Shown piece after piece: positions 33,464-40,664 of a stretch of 47,297 nt of DNA. The notes under the pieces are model-generated. The model searched no databases. It was given only the letters and a program-made list of their open reading frames with translations, and had not been told where the DNA came from. Location of the stretch: positions 1-47,297 of the forward strand of contig CAKTFW010000009.1 of NCBI GenBank assembly GCA_934561175.1, read 5' to 3'. Every line of letters begins with the position of its first letter. The stretch's first letter is position 1. A program made the translations under genes and the position numbers. This stretch comes from an uncultured Oscillospiraceae bacterium (GTDB lineage: Bacteria; Bacillota; Clostridia; Oscillospirales; Oscillospiraceae).

Positions 33464-34366
33464 CTACCAAAAAGAGCGCTGCGTCGGAACAAGCGCGCGC
33501 AGGCTGTGCAGCTCGTCCAGCGCTACCGGTACCGCTCCACGCGTACAGAGCTCCCTTGCGCCCGCCGAGCCATCGCTGTGGACAAAAACCGGCGACCAAC
33601 CGTGGGCAAGATTCTCCACCGTACCGGTAAAAGTACCGCCATGGCTGCAGGCAGTCTGTGCAACAAAGACCTTTTGCCCCATGGCATGAATCAACCGGTT
33701 GCGGGCGCTGGCCCGCAGAACTGTAAAGTCCTGTGTAAAGCTGCGCTCGCTGCACAGTAAAAGGCCTTCCGGGAGCGGCACGGCGGCCGCTTTCCACAGG
33801 CTGGCAGCAAGATAAATCAGCGCTGTACCGCCTGCTTGCAGTGCCATGCGCTGCGCTGCGGAATCTGCACCGCGGGCACCGCCGGAAATCAGGGTGAGAT
33901 TTTCTTCCGCAGCAAGACGGCCCACGGTTTCAGCGAACTGCCGTCCAGGCGCGGCAAGATCACGAGATCCGACCAGCGAAACACCTTCATGGAAAAACAG
34001 CGCCGGGTCACCGGCGCAAAACAGCACTGGCGGGCAGCGATCACCAAGTGTCTTGATCAGCTGTACCGGATATTGCGGTGAAAGCCGGGTCACCGGAAAA
34101 ATTCCCCGCTCGGCACCCACGGCGAGATAGCGCTCCAGTGCGTCTTCCCGTTCCAGCAGCCAGACCAGATGCGCGGCATCCTGCTCGCTGCAGCCAATCT
34201 TGCGAAGATCTGATACGGACAGCCTGCAAGTTGGATCCTGATTGCCCACTCCTGCTGTCATTGCAGCCTGCCGCAGCGCAAGGAAACGCCCAAGGCTGAT
34301 AGGATGCGCACGCATATCACCCAGATCGCTGCACAACAGCAGCAATCCGCGCTCTGCAGCTCTCAT
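33464..34366 (-). CDS. DprA-like DNA-processing protein (divergent)
   Basis: The 300-residue protein has the DprA/Smf Rossmann core: VSLVGSRDLAAPGRQFAE (about 129-146), LISGGARGADSAAQRMAL (about 157-174) and ASARNRLIHAMGQKVFVAQ (about 214-232). DprA loads RecA on incoming single-stranded DNA in competence. Here the usual SGSLITA stretch is replaced by CSHGGTFTGTVENL, and the protein stops soon after, so the common C-terminal winged-helix domain is missing. It may be a diverged paralog with another role. The ATG overlaps the stop of the DEAD-box helicase by 4 bp, making a two-gene operon. The glmS promoter lies downstream. Confidence 0.8.
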   Translation of the reverse strand: MRAAERGLLLLCSDLGDMRAHPISLGRFLALRQAAMTAGVGNQDPTCRLSVSDLRKIGCSEQDAAHLVWLLEREDALERYLAVGAERGIFPVTRLSPQYPVQLIKTLGDRCPPVLFCAGDPALFFHEGVSLVGSRDLAAPGRQFAETVGRLAAEENLTLISGGARGADSAAQRMALQAGGTALIYLAASLWKAAAVPLPEGLLLCSERSFTQDFTVLRASARNRLIHAMGQKVFVAQTACSHGGTFTGTVENLAHGWSPVFVHSDGSAGARELCTRGAVPVALDELHSLRALVPTQRSFW

Positions 34367-35547
34367 CGATATTTCCGCCGGATCACCGGCGCCTTGACTT
34401 TCTCCTGCACCAACGCGCCGGCGTCATCAAATCGCATGGGCTGCACAGTAAAATGGGAATACTTTGCAATCTCATCCAGTTTTGCTTTCTCCGGAAAGTT
34501 CCCGATGATAGACCAGGCGACCCCCTTCCGTTTGGCACGGCCGGTTCGCCCAATGCGGTGAATATAGTATTCATTTTCTTCTGGCACATCGTAGTTGATA
34601 ACACAGTCCACATCGTCCACATCGATACCGCGGGAGGCTACATCGGTGGCGATTAAAACCGTCAGCTTCCCTTCACGGAAGGTCTGCATGGTCTTTTCCC
34701 GCTTTGTCTGTGGAATATCGCCGTGGATACAGTCTGCATCGATCCCGGCGCGGTGCAGATCATCTGAGAGCCGCTGGCACATATGCTTGGTATTACAGAA
34801 AATAATAACACGCTCCCAGCCGCAGGTTTTCAACAGCTGCAGCACAGCAGCTTCTTTTTCCAGCGGCGGAACCGTCATGCAGAATTGGTCGATATCCGGC
34901 TTATTCTCCGCATCGGCGCGAACGGTGATCTCCACCTCGTCGCGCTGATACATCCAAGAGACGGTCATAACCTCCTGAGAAATGGTTGCGGAAAACAAGC
35001 CCATCATCTTTTTGTTTTTGATTTTATCCAGAATGTGCGTGACATCTTTGAAGAAGCCCATATCAAGCATCCGGTCGGCCTCATCAAGGACAACGGTATC
35101 GATTTTATCCAGCCGCAGCGTTTTGCGATTGTAGTGATCCATCAGGCGGCCGGGGGTTGCCACAACAATCTGGGGGTTTTTCTGCAATTGGCGGATCTGG
35201 CCCTCAATGCGCGCGCCGCCATAGACAACCGCAATGCGAATGCCCGGTTTGAACACCACCAGCGAACGCAGCTCGTCACAAATCTGAAGCGCAAGCTCCC
35301 GCGTCGGTGCCAGAACCAACCCCTGCAGCGCATCCGAAGTGGGATCAATATGCTCCAACATCGGAATGCCAAACGCAAAGGTCTTGCCGGTGCCGGTCGG
35401 CGCTTTGGCAATGACATCTTTCCATTCCATCATGGGTGGAATGGCCTCAGCCTGTACCTGCGTGGGATAGCCATAGCCCTTTTGCTCCAGCGCTTTTAGA
35501 ATTTCCGGGGATAATCCCAGATCTGCAAAGGAAATATTGTCGTTCAT
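34363..35547 (-). CDS. DEAD/DEAH-box RNA helicase
   Basis: The 394-residue protein contains all the DEAD-box motifs: Q-motif FADLGLSPEILKALEQKGY with YPTQVQ, motif I APTGTGKT (about 50-57), Ia PTRELA, TPGRL, II DEAD, III SAT, and in the C-terminal domain TDVASRGIDV and HRIGRTGRA. It unwinds RNA using ATP. The tail beyond the core is very short, unlike CshA- or DeaD-type helicases with long RNA-binding extensions. The ATG at 35547 follows TAGGACGAG. It is the promoter-proximal gene of an operon with the DprA-like protein. Confidence 0.95.
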   Translation of the reverse strand: MNDNISFADLGLSPEILKALEQKGYGYPTQVQAEAIPPMMEWKDVIAKAPTGTGKTFAFGIPMLEHIDPTSDALQGLVLAPTRELALQICDELRSLVVFKPGIRIAVVYGGARIEGQIRQLQKNPQIVVATPGRLMDHYNRKTLRLDKIDTVVLDEADRMLDMGFFKDVTHILDKIKNKKMMGLFSATISQEVMTVSWMYQRDEVEITVRADAENKPDIDQFCMTVPPLEKEAAVLQLLKTCGWERVIIFCNTKHMCQRLSDDLHRAGIDADCIHGDIPQTKREKTMQTFREGKLTVLIATDVASRGIDVDDVDCVINYDVPEENEYYIHRIGRTGRAKRKGVAWSIIGNFPEKAKLDEIAKYSHFTVQPMRFDDAGALVQEKVKAPVIRRKYR

Positions 35548-35585
35548 GTGACTCGTCCTATCTAAAAATAAAATGATTTCTTTTA

Positions 35586-35614
35586 ATCATAGCAAATTCG
35601 CCGCGCTCTTGCAA
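35586..35614 (-). promoter_or_regulatory. Promoter of the DEAD-box helicase operon
   Basis: The minus strand has TTGCAA (35614-35609), 17 bp, TATGAT (35591-35586). An ATGATT/AATCAT inverted repeat (35573-35578 with 35585-35590) overlaps the -10 and could be an operator. Confidence 0.75.
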
Positions 35615-35673
35615 CCAGAGGTGCCATTTGCAGTGCAGAAACGCAACATAGAATTCTGAAAGAGCTTCCTCCG

Positions 35674-35702
35674 TTGCATTACGGCGGAATTTCCTGTATC
35701 AT
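35674..35702 (+). promoter_or_regulatory. Promoter of the flavin reductase-thyA-folA operon
   Basis: TTGCAT (35674-35679), 17 bp, TATCAT (35697-35702), about 35 nt before the first ATG. Confidence 0.7.
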
Positions 35703-35744
35703 AAGGGCATACACTATGAGATCTTACAATTTGGAGGGAATAAC

Positions 35745-36248
35745 ATGCTGCATCAGATTGCACCGGAGCAATTGTCCGGCAATGTGTTTGAAAAAATTGG
35801 AAAACAGTGGATGCTGATTACGGCGGGCACGCCAGCGCACTGCAATACCATGACGGCGTCCTGGGGCGGACTCGGCGTGCTGTGGGGCAGCCCGGTCAGT
35901 ACGATTTATGTGCGGCCCAACCGCTATACCATGGAGTTCCTCACACAGGAGAAGTTCTACACACTCTCCTTTCTGCCGGAGCAGTATCGTCCTGCACTGA
36001 ATTACTGCGGCAGTCATTCCGGCCGGGCGGGCGATAAGTTTGCAGCAGCTGGGCTGACAAAAGCAGCCTCCGCCTGCGGTGCAGCCTATGCAGCCGAGTC
36101 CGAGCTGGTTCTGGTCTGCGAAAAGGCGTACTGGCAGGATATGGATCCAACCCATTTTCTGCTGCCGGATACAGACTCAAAATGGTATCCGCAGCACGAC
36201 TATCACCGCATGTTTATCGGCCGGATTGTGGAGGCTTACACCAGATAA
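35745..36248 (+). CDS. Flavin reductase family protein (FMN-binding split barrel)
   Basis: The 167-residue protein shows the split-barrel flavin reductase pattern: a conserved N-terminal WMLITAG strand, NTMTASWGGLGVLWGSPV (about 34-51), and RPNRYTMEFL (about 57-66), which binds the flavin phosphate. Such proteins reduce or hold FMN in the cytosol; the partner is unknown. The ATG follows TTGGAGGG. It is the first gene of an operon with thymidylate synthase 12 bp downstream and dihydrofolate reductase next. Why a flavin protein sits with the folate genes is not obvious. Confidence 0.88.
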   Translation: MLHQIAPEQLSGNVFEKIGKQWMLITAGTPAHCNTMTASWGGLGVLWGSPVSTIYVRPNRYTMEFLTQEKFYTLSFLPEQYRPALNYCGSHSGRAGDKFAAAGLTKAASACGAAYAAESELVLVCEKAYWQDMDPTHFLLPDTDSKWYPQHDYHRMFIGRIVEAYTR

Positions 36249-36260
36249 GGGGGCGCTAAA

Positions 36261-37091
36261 ATGAGCAGAGCAGACGAAGTCTTTATGGAAAACTGCCGGG
36301 ACATCCTGACAAACGGCGTGTGGGATACGAATCTTACCGTACGCCCCCACTGGGATGACGGTACACCAGCCCATACGGTGAAAAAATTTGGCATTGTCAA
36401 TCGCTACAATTTACAGGAAGAGTTTCCGATCCTGACTATCCGCCGCACCTACTGGAAAACCGCAGTAGATGAACTTCTGTGGATCTGGCAGAAGAAATCC
36501 AACAACATCAAGGATCTCAATGGCCATATCTGGGACAGCTGGGCAGATGAAACCGGCTCCATTGGCAAGGCCTATGGCTATCAGCTCGGCATCAAACATC
36601 ACTATTCAGAGGGCGATTTTGACCAAGTAGACCGGGTTCTCTATGACCTGAAGAACAACCCGGCATCTCGCCGGATCATGACCAATATTTACAACTTTGC
36701 GGATCTGCACGAAATGGGGCTGTACCCCTGTGCCTATTCCATGACCTTTAATGTTTCCGGCAACACGCTGAATGCGATTTTGAATCAGCGCTCACAGGAT
36801 ATGCTGGCGGCAAACAACTGGAATGTCGTGCAATATGCCGTTCTGGTGTACATGATGGCGCAGGTTTCCGGCTTGCAGGCCGGTGAGCTGGTGCATGTAA
36901 TTGCAGATGCGCACATCTATGACCGCCATGTGCCGATTATTGAACAGATGCTGACTCAGACACCGCAGGCCGCGCCGAAATTTCATATGGACGAACATGT
37001 GACCGATTTTTATCAGTTCACCCGCGACAGCTTTTCGCTGGAAGACTACCGGTATGCGCCATTTGAGGCGAAAATCCCGGTGGCGATTTGA
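36261..37091 (+). CDS. thyA: Thymidylate synthase
   Basis: The 276-residue protein is a ThyA-type synthase with catalytic C157 in LYPCAYSMTF, the phosphate-binding RRI region (PASRRIM, about 134-140), and QRSQDMLAANNWNVVQY (about 177-193), which orients dUMP and folate. It methylates dUMP to dTMP with methylene-THF, giving dihydrofolate. The next gene, dihydrofolate reductase, recycles this product, so the pair forms a working unit. The ATG follows AAGGGGG. The gap to folA is 11 bp. Confidence 0.96.
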   Translation: MSRADEVFMENCRDILTNGVWDTNLTVRPHWDDGTPAHTVKKFGIVNRYNLQEEFPILTIRRTYWKTAVDELLWIWQKKSNNIKDLNGHIWDSWADETGSIGKAYGYQLGIKHHYSEGDFDQVDRVLYDLKNNPASRRIMTNIYNFADLHEMGLYPCAYSMTFNVSGNTLNAILNQRSQDMLAANNWNVVQYAVLVYMMAQVSGLQAGELVHVIADAHIYDRHVPIIEQMLTQTPQAAPKFHMDEHVTDFYQFTRDSFSLEDYRYAPFEAKIPVAI

Positions 37092-37102
37092 GAGGTTGCC
37101 GC

Positions 37103-37606
37103 ATGAATTGTATTGTCAATGTGTCTGAAAATTGGGGCATCGGCTGCGACGGTGCACTGCTGGTGTCGATTTCTGCCGATCTCAAACGCTTCCGGGAACT
37201 GACAAGTGGAAAAACTGTGATTCTGGGTCGAAAAACGCTGGCGACCTTCCCTGGCGGACGCCCGCTGAAAAATCGCCGCAATTTGATTTTATCCACCAAT
37301 CCCGATTTTACCGTAGAAGGTGCAGAGGTCGTTCACTCTGTGCCAGAGCTTCTGTGCGCTGTCCACGACTGTGCGGATGACGCGGTATGCGTCATTGGCG
37401 GCGCTGAAATTTACAAGCTTCTGCTCCCCTACTGTCACAAAGCACAGATTACCAAAACCTTTGTGCATCAGGCGGCCGATGCATTCTTCCCCAATCTCGA
37501 TGAACTGGAGGGCTGGCAGGTAGAATCTGCCGGACCCGTTGAGGAAGAAAATGGCATCCGCTATCAGTATATTGATTATATAAACTTAAATTCAAAAGCC
37601 TATTGA
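37103..37606 (+). CDS. folA: Dihydrofolate reductase
   Basis: The ATG at 37103 follows GAGAGG; a TTG five codons upstream would overlap the thyA stop and is less likely. The 167-residue protein has the DHFR pattern: GIGCDGALL (about 12-20), the substrate region LKRFRELTSGKTVILGRKT (about 27-45) and VIGGAEIYKLLLP (about 93-105). It reduces dihydrofolate with NADPH. The usual Asp/Glu that protonates folate corresponds to the acidic residue in ADLKRF. It is translated with thyA, and a long hairpin follows immediately. Confidence 0.93.
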   Translation: MNCIVNVSENWGIGCDGALLVSISADLKRFRELTSGKTVILGRKTLATFPGGRPLKNRRNLILSTNPDFTVEGAEVVHSVPELLCAVHDCADDAVCVIGGAEIYKLLLPYCHKAQITKTFVHQAADAFFPNLDELEGWQVESAGPVEEENGIRYQYIDYINLNSKAY

Positions 37607-37609
37607 GAG

Positions 37610-37649
37610 AAACACACCCCCGATACCGTGGGTATCGGGGGTGTGTTTT
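37610..37649 (+). terminator. Terminator or attenuator between folA and the pseudouridine synthase
   Basis: An 18-bp perfect stem (37610-37627 with 37631-37648) closes a 3-nt loop and ends in four Ts. The next gene's GGGAGG follows at once, so read-through or partial termination probably feeds that gene. Confidence 0.88.
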
Positions 37650-37663
37650 CGGGAGGAACGCAT

Positions 37664-38344
37664 ATGCGCCAGTTAGAAATTCTTCATGTGGAGCCGGAAT
37701 GGATTATTTGCCACAAAGCACCGGGCATGGAATGCGAAAAAGAGATTCCGCAGCGGCTTGCAGCAGAGTTGGGCGGCACCGCGGCCGACTATTTCTGCAT
37801 ACATCGGCTTGACCGGGCGGTGGGCGGCGTCATGGTCTATGCCCGCACCCGCGCTGCCGCCGCAGCGCCCTCGGCACAAATCCAGCGTCACACATTTGAA
37901 AAGTGTTATCTGGCCATTTGCACTGGCTGTCCAGAACCACAAAGTGGTCTGATGCAGGATTACCTCTATAAAGATGCAGCCAGGGGCCGGACTTATCCCG
38001 TAAAGGGGCTGCGCCGTGGCGTCAAGGCGGCGGAATTGGCTTACCAAACTCGTGCCGCAACAACGCTGGATGGCGCCTCAATATCTTTGGTGGCAGTAAC
38101 ACTTCACACCGGGCGCTTCCATCAAATCCGGGCACAGTTTGCCGCCCGAAAAATGCCGCTGCTGGGAGATGGGAAATACGGAAGCCGGGAAAAACGGTGC
38201 GCCATTGCACTCTACAGCTGCCGGATCGGCTTTCGGCACCCACAAACAGGCGCGCCGCTCTCTTTCACTGTGACGCCGCCGAACGCATTTCCCTGGACTT
38301 GCTTTCCCGAAGTTCAGCGTCTGGCGCCGACTGCGATCAAATAG
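37664..38344 (+). CDS. RluA-family pseudouridine synthase
   Basis: The ATG at 37664 follows GGGAGGAA. The 226-residue protein has the RluA catalytic motif HRLDRAVGG with D50 as catalytic Asp, a RxYPVKG-like central strand, and LHTGRFHQIRAQFA (about 156-169) plus DGKYG. It modifies uridines in rRNA or tRNA; the site cannot be inferred. It has no N-terminal S4 domain. No clear promoter of its own was seen after the folA hairpin. The last 31 bp overlap the convergent regulator gene. Confidence 0.92.
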   Translation: MRQLEILHVEPEWIICHKAPGMECEKEIPQRLAAELGGTAADYFCIHRLDRAVGGVMVYARTRAAAAAPSAQIQRHTFEKCYLAICTGCPEPQSGLMQDYLYKDAARGRTYPVKGLRRGVKAAELAYQTRAATTLDGASISLVAVTLHTGRFHQIRAQFAARKMPLLGDGKYGSREKRCAIALYSCRIGFRHPQTGAPLSFTVTPPNAFPWTCFPEVQRLAPTAIK

Positions 38345-38814
38345 AGCGCCAGCACACCGAGCAGTGCAATCAATCCCAGCCGGATCCAATCCATCAGCAG
38401 CCAGAAATCACTGCCGCAGATCACGGCAGGTGAAGTGTTGAGTACATCTGCTGCAATGCCCATGTTGTAAAACAGCCGTAAAGAGATCAGTAGAAGGATT
38501 ACCGTAACCGCAAGTACCAGAAAGGCACAGGCTATCATTTTAGATTGATTTCGTTCGATGACCCGTAACAGAACTTCATCATTTTTTTGCTGGCGGCTTT
38601 CCGGCGCGATACGCTCCCCAGCGAGAAGCTCGTTGATGGAAACATCAAAGAGTTCACTCAAACGCCGCAGGCTTTCCACATCCGGATAACCTCGTTTGGT
38701 CTCCCAGCGGGAAACCGCTTTGTCGGTAACTTGCAGCTGTGCGGCCAGGTCAGCCTGCGTCCAGCCGCGCGCGTGGCGCAATGCCGCAAGGAATGGGCCA
38801 CAAGTATTCTCCAT
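38314..38814 (-). CDS. XRE-family regulator with C-terminal membrane segments
   Basis: The start is the ATG at 38814, eight bases after AGGAGG; a GTG three codons upstream falls inside that site. The 166-residue protein has an N-terminal helix-turn-helix (about 10-62, with WTQADLAAQLQVTDKAVSRWETKRGYPDV) of the type found in many Firmicutes regulators. The C-terminal half has two hydrophobic helices (about 94-114 and 141-162). It may tether its DNA-binding domain to the membrane and respond to envelope signals. The target is unknown. It ends 31 bp inside the pseudouridine synthase gene on the other strand. Confidence 0.9.
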   Translation of the reverse strand: MENTCGPFLAALRHARGWTQADLAAQLQVTDKAVSRWETKRGYPDVESLRRLSELFDVSINELLAGERIAPESRQQKNDEVLLRVIERNQSKMIACAFLVLAVTVILLLISLRLFYNMGIAADVLNTSPAVICGSDFWLLMDWIRLGLIALLGVLALYLIAVGARR

Positions 38815-38844
38815 GCGGGGCACCTCCTTTGAAAATTTGCCTTT

Positions 38845-38850
38845 ATCATA
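38845..38850 (-). promoter_or_regulatory. -10 element of the XRE regulator
   Basis: TATGAT on the minus strand (38850-38845), with a weak -35 (GTGCAA) 17 bp upstream. Confidence 0.45.
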
Positions 38851-38894
38851 CGCGGTGAACGCAAAAATTGCACCCTATGAATCGAAGAATTCTG

Positions 38895-38930
38895 AAAAAA
38901 TGCCCCGATCCTTTCCAGATCGGGGCATTT
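38895..38930 (-). terminator. Intrinsic terminator of the hydrogenase operon
   Basis: A 13-bp stem (38898-38910 with 38918-38930), 7-nt loop and six Us on the minus strand, just past the hydA stop. Confidence 0.95.
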
Positions 38931-38939
38931 ACATTTGGA

Positions 38940-40664
38940 TTAACGAACCTGCCAGGCCTCATGATCGGTATGCAGCAACTCATGGGAGCGATGGGAAAGC
39001 GGTTTTTCCAGATAATCCGCATAGAGCTTCTGAATCTCCGGATTCTCATGGCTGAACCTCAGCTTGTTCGCCTTATCGAGACGATAGAGAACCGGGGCAC
39101 GGTCTTCCGCCATTTCATAGCCGTCGTGAATCGGCTGGCCACCACCGCCAACACAGCCGCCGGGGCAAGCCATGACTTCCACGAAGTCATAGTGAACCTC
39201 ACCACGCTTCAGCGCTTCAATCAGCTTGCGGGCGTTGCCCAGTCCACTGACCGTCGCGGTATGCACTGTGGTACCGTTGACATCGAAATCGGCCTCCCGC
39301 CAGCCCTCACTGCCGCGGACGGCGTGGAACGCATCGGGATCCGGATTCTCTCCGGTAACCAGGAAATAGGCGCTGCGCAGTGCAGCCTCCATCACACCGC
39401 CGGTGGCGCCGAAGATAACGCCTGCACCGGAATGCTCACCCAACGGGGAATCAAACTCTTCCTCCGGCAGCAGCGCCGGAATAATATTCTCCTGCCGGAT
39501 CATCCGCACAAATTCGCGGGTGGTCAGGACAATATCCACATCCGAACCTGCTCCGGCGTCGTTCATGGTTGGGATCGCGCACTCTGCCTTCTTGGCCATA
39601 CAAGGCATGATCGAGATGGAGCAGATTCTGGTCGGCTCAATGTTCTGAATCTTGGCAAAGTAGCTCTTGGCGATTGCGCCGAACATCTGCTGCGGCGACT
39701 TCGCGGTGGAAAGCTGACCCACCATCTCCGGATATTGGGTCTTCATAAAGCGCACCCAGCCGGGACAGCAGGAAGTGAACATGGGGAATTTATTCTGATC
39801 GGCATGTGTCAGCTTGTCAACAAACTCGCTGCCCTCTTCCATGATGGTGAGGTCAGCGGAAAAATTGGTGTCGAAAACATAATTGAAGCCCAGGCGGCGC
39901 ATGGCGGCAACCATTTTCTTTTCGGTAGCCTCTGCCTGGCTCAGGCCCAGCTCTTCTCCCCAGGCGGAGCGGACAGCCGGTGCAACCTGCACTACCGTGA
40001 TGACTTCCGGATCATTGATGGCAGCACGAACCCGGTCAATATCATCGCGCTCGCGGAGCGCGCCAACCGGGCAATGGGTCACACACTGGCCGCAGACGGC
40101 GCAGTCCTGATCACGGATGGTTCCCACATGGGACAGGCCGACCGTGGTGCGGCCGCCGGTGCCAAGCACATCCCAGATGGAGAGCGACTGTACTTTTTCG
40201 CAGACCTGTACGCAGCGCATACACTTGATGCATTTACTGTTGTCCCGGATCAGCGGGAAAGTATAATCCCAGGATTTGCGCTCCGGTTCGTGAATGAAAC
40301 GATCCTCATACAGGCCCATATCGCGAGCGAAGGATTGCAGTGAGCAGTTGCCGCTGCGCACACAGGTTGGACACTGGGCATTATGCTGCGAGAGAATCAG
40401 GTGCAGATTGGTTTTCCGGGCAGCCTGCACGCGGGCGGAATTGGTATAGATCTCCATCCCCGGCTCCACCAGCGTATTACAGGCGGTGATCAGCTTTTCT
40501 GAACCGACCATTTCCACAACACAGATGCGGCAAGCCCCGATCTCGTTGAGATCCTTCAAATAACACAGGTGAGGAACTGCAATGCCAAGCGCAGCGGCAG
40601 CCTGCATAATGGTAGTGCCCTCTGCAACCGTGATCTCGCGGCCGTCAATTGTCAAAGTTACCAT
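38940..40664 (-). CDS. hydA: [FeFe] hydrogenase catalytic subunit
   Basis: The ATG at 40664 overlaps the upstream stop by 7 bp. The 574-residue protein has an N-terminal [2Fe-2S] domain (C34, C45, C48, C62), an H-x3-C-x2-C-x5-C [4Fe-4S] site around residues 105-120 (HNAQCPTC then GNC), and two more [4Fe-4S] motifs (CIKCMRCVQVC, CAVCGQCVTHC). The H-cluster domain has all three signatures: TSCCPGW, MPCMAKK and ACPGGCVGGGGQP. It makes or oxidises H2. The accessory clusters match the M3-type subunit of trimeric NAD-dependent or electron-bifurcating enzymes. Its operon partner is a NuoF/GltD-type flavoprotein. No maturation genes (hydE, F, G) are in the window. Confidence 0.96.
   Translation of the reverse strand: MVTLTIDGREITVAEGTTIMQAAAALGIAVPHLCYLKDLNEIGACRICVVEMVGSEKLITACNTLVEPGMEIYTNSARVQAARKTNLHLILSQHNAQCPTCVRSGNCSLQSFARDMGLYEDRFIHEPERKSWDYTFPLIRDNSKCIKCMRCVQVCEKVQSLSIWDVLGTGGRTTVGLSHVGTIRDQDCAVCGQCVTHCPVGALRERDDIDRVRAAINDPEVITVVQVAPAVRSAWGEELGLSQAEATEKKMVAAMRRLGFNYVFDTNFSADLTIMEEGSEFVDKLTHADQNKFPMFTSCCPGWVRFMKTQYPEMVGQLSTAKSPQQMFGAIAKSYFAKIQNIEPTRICSISIMPCMAKKAECAIPTMNDAGAGSDVDIVLTTREFVRMIRQENIIPALLPEEEFDSPLGEHSGAGVIFGATGGVMEAALRSAYFLVTGENPDPDAFHAVRGSEGWREADFDVNGTTVHTATVSGLGNARKLIEALKRGEVHYDFVEVMACPGGCVGGGGQPIHDGYEMAEDRAPVLYRLDKANKLRFSHENPEIQKLYADYLEKPLSHRSHELLHTDHEAWQVR

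Noticed and set aside
37088..37102. TTG start for dihydrofolate reductase
   Set aside because: It overlaps the thyA stop and lacks a spaced ribosome binding site; the ATG at 37103 fits GAGAGG.
38868..40343. Plus-strand open frame of 491 codons opposite hydA
   Set aside because: Antisense to all hydrogenase motifs, with no ribosome binding site or domain.
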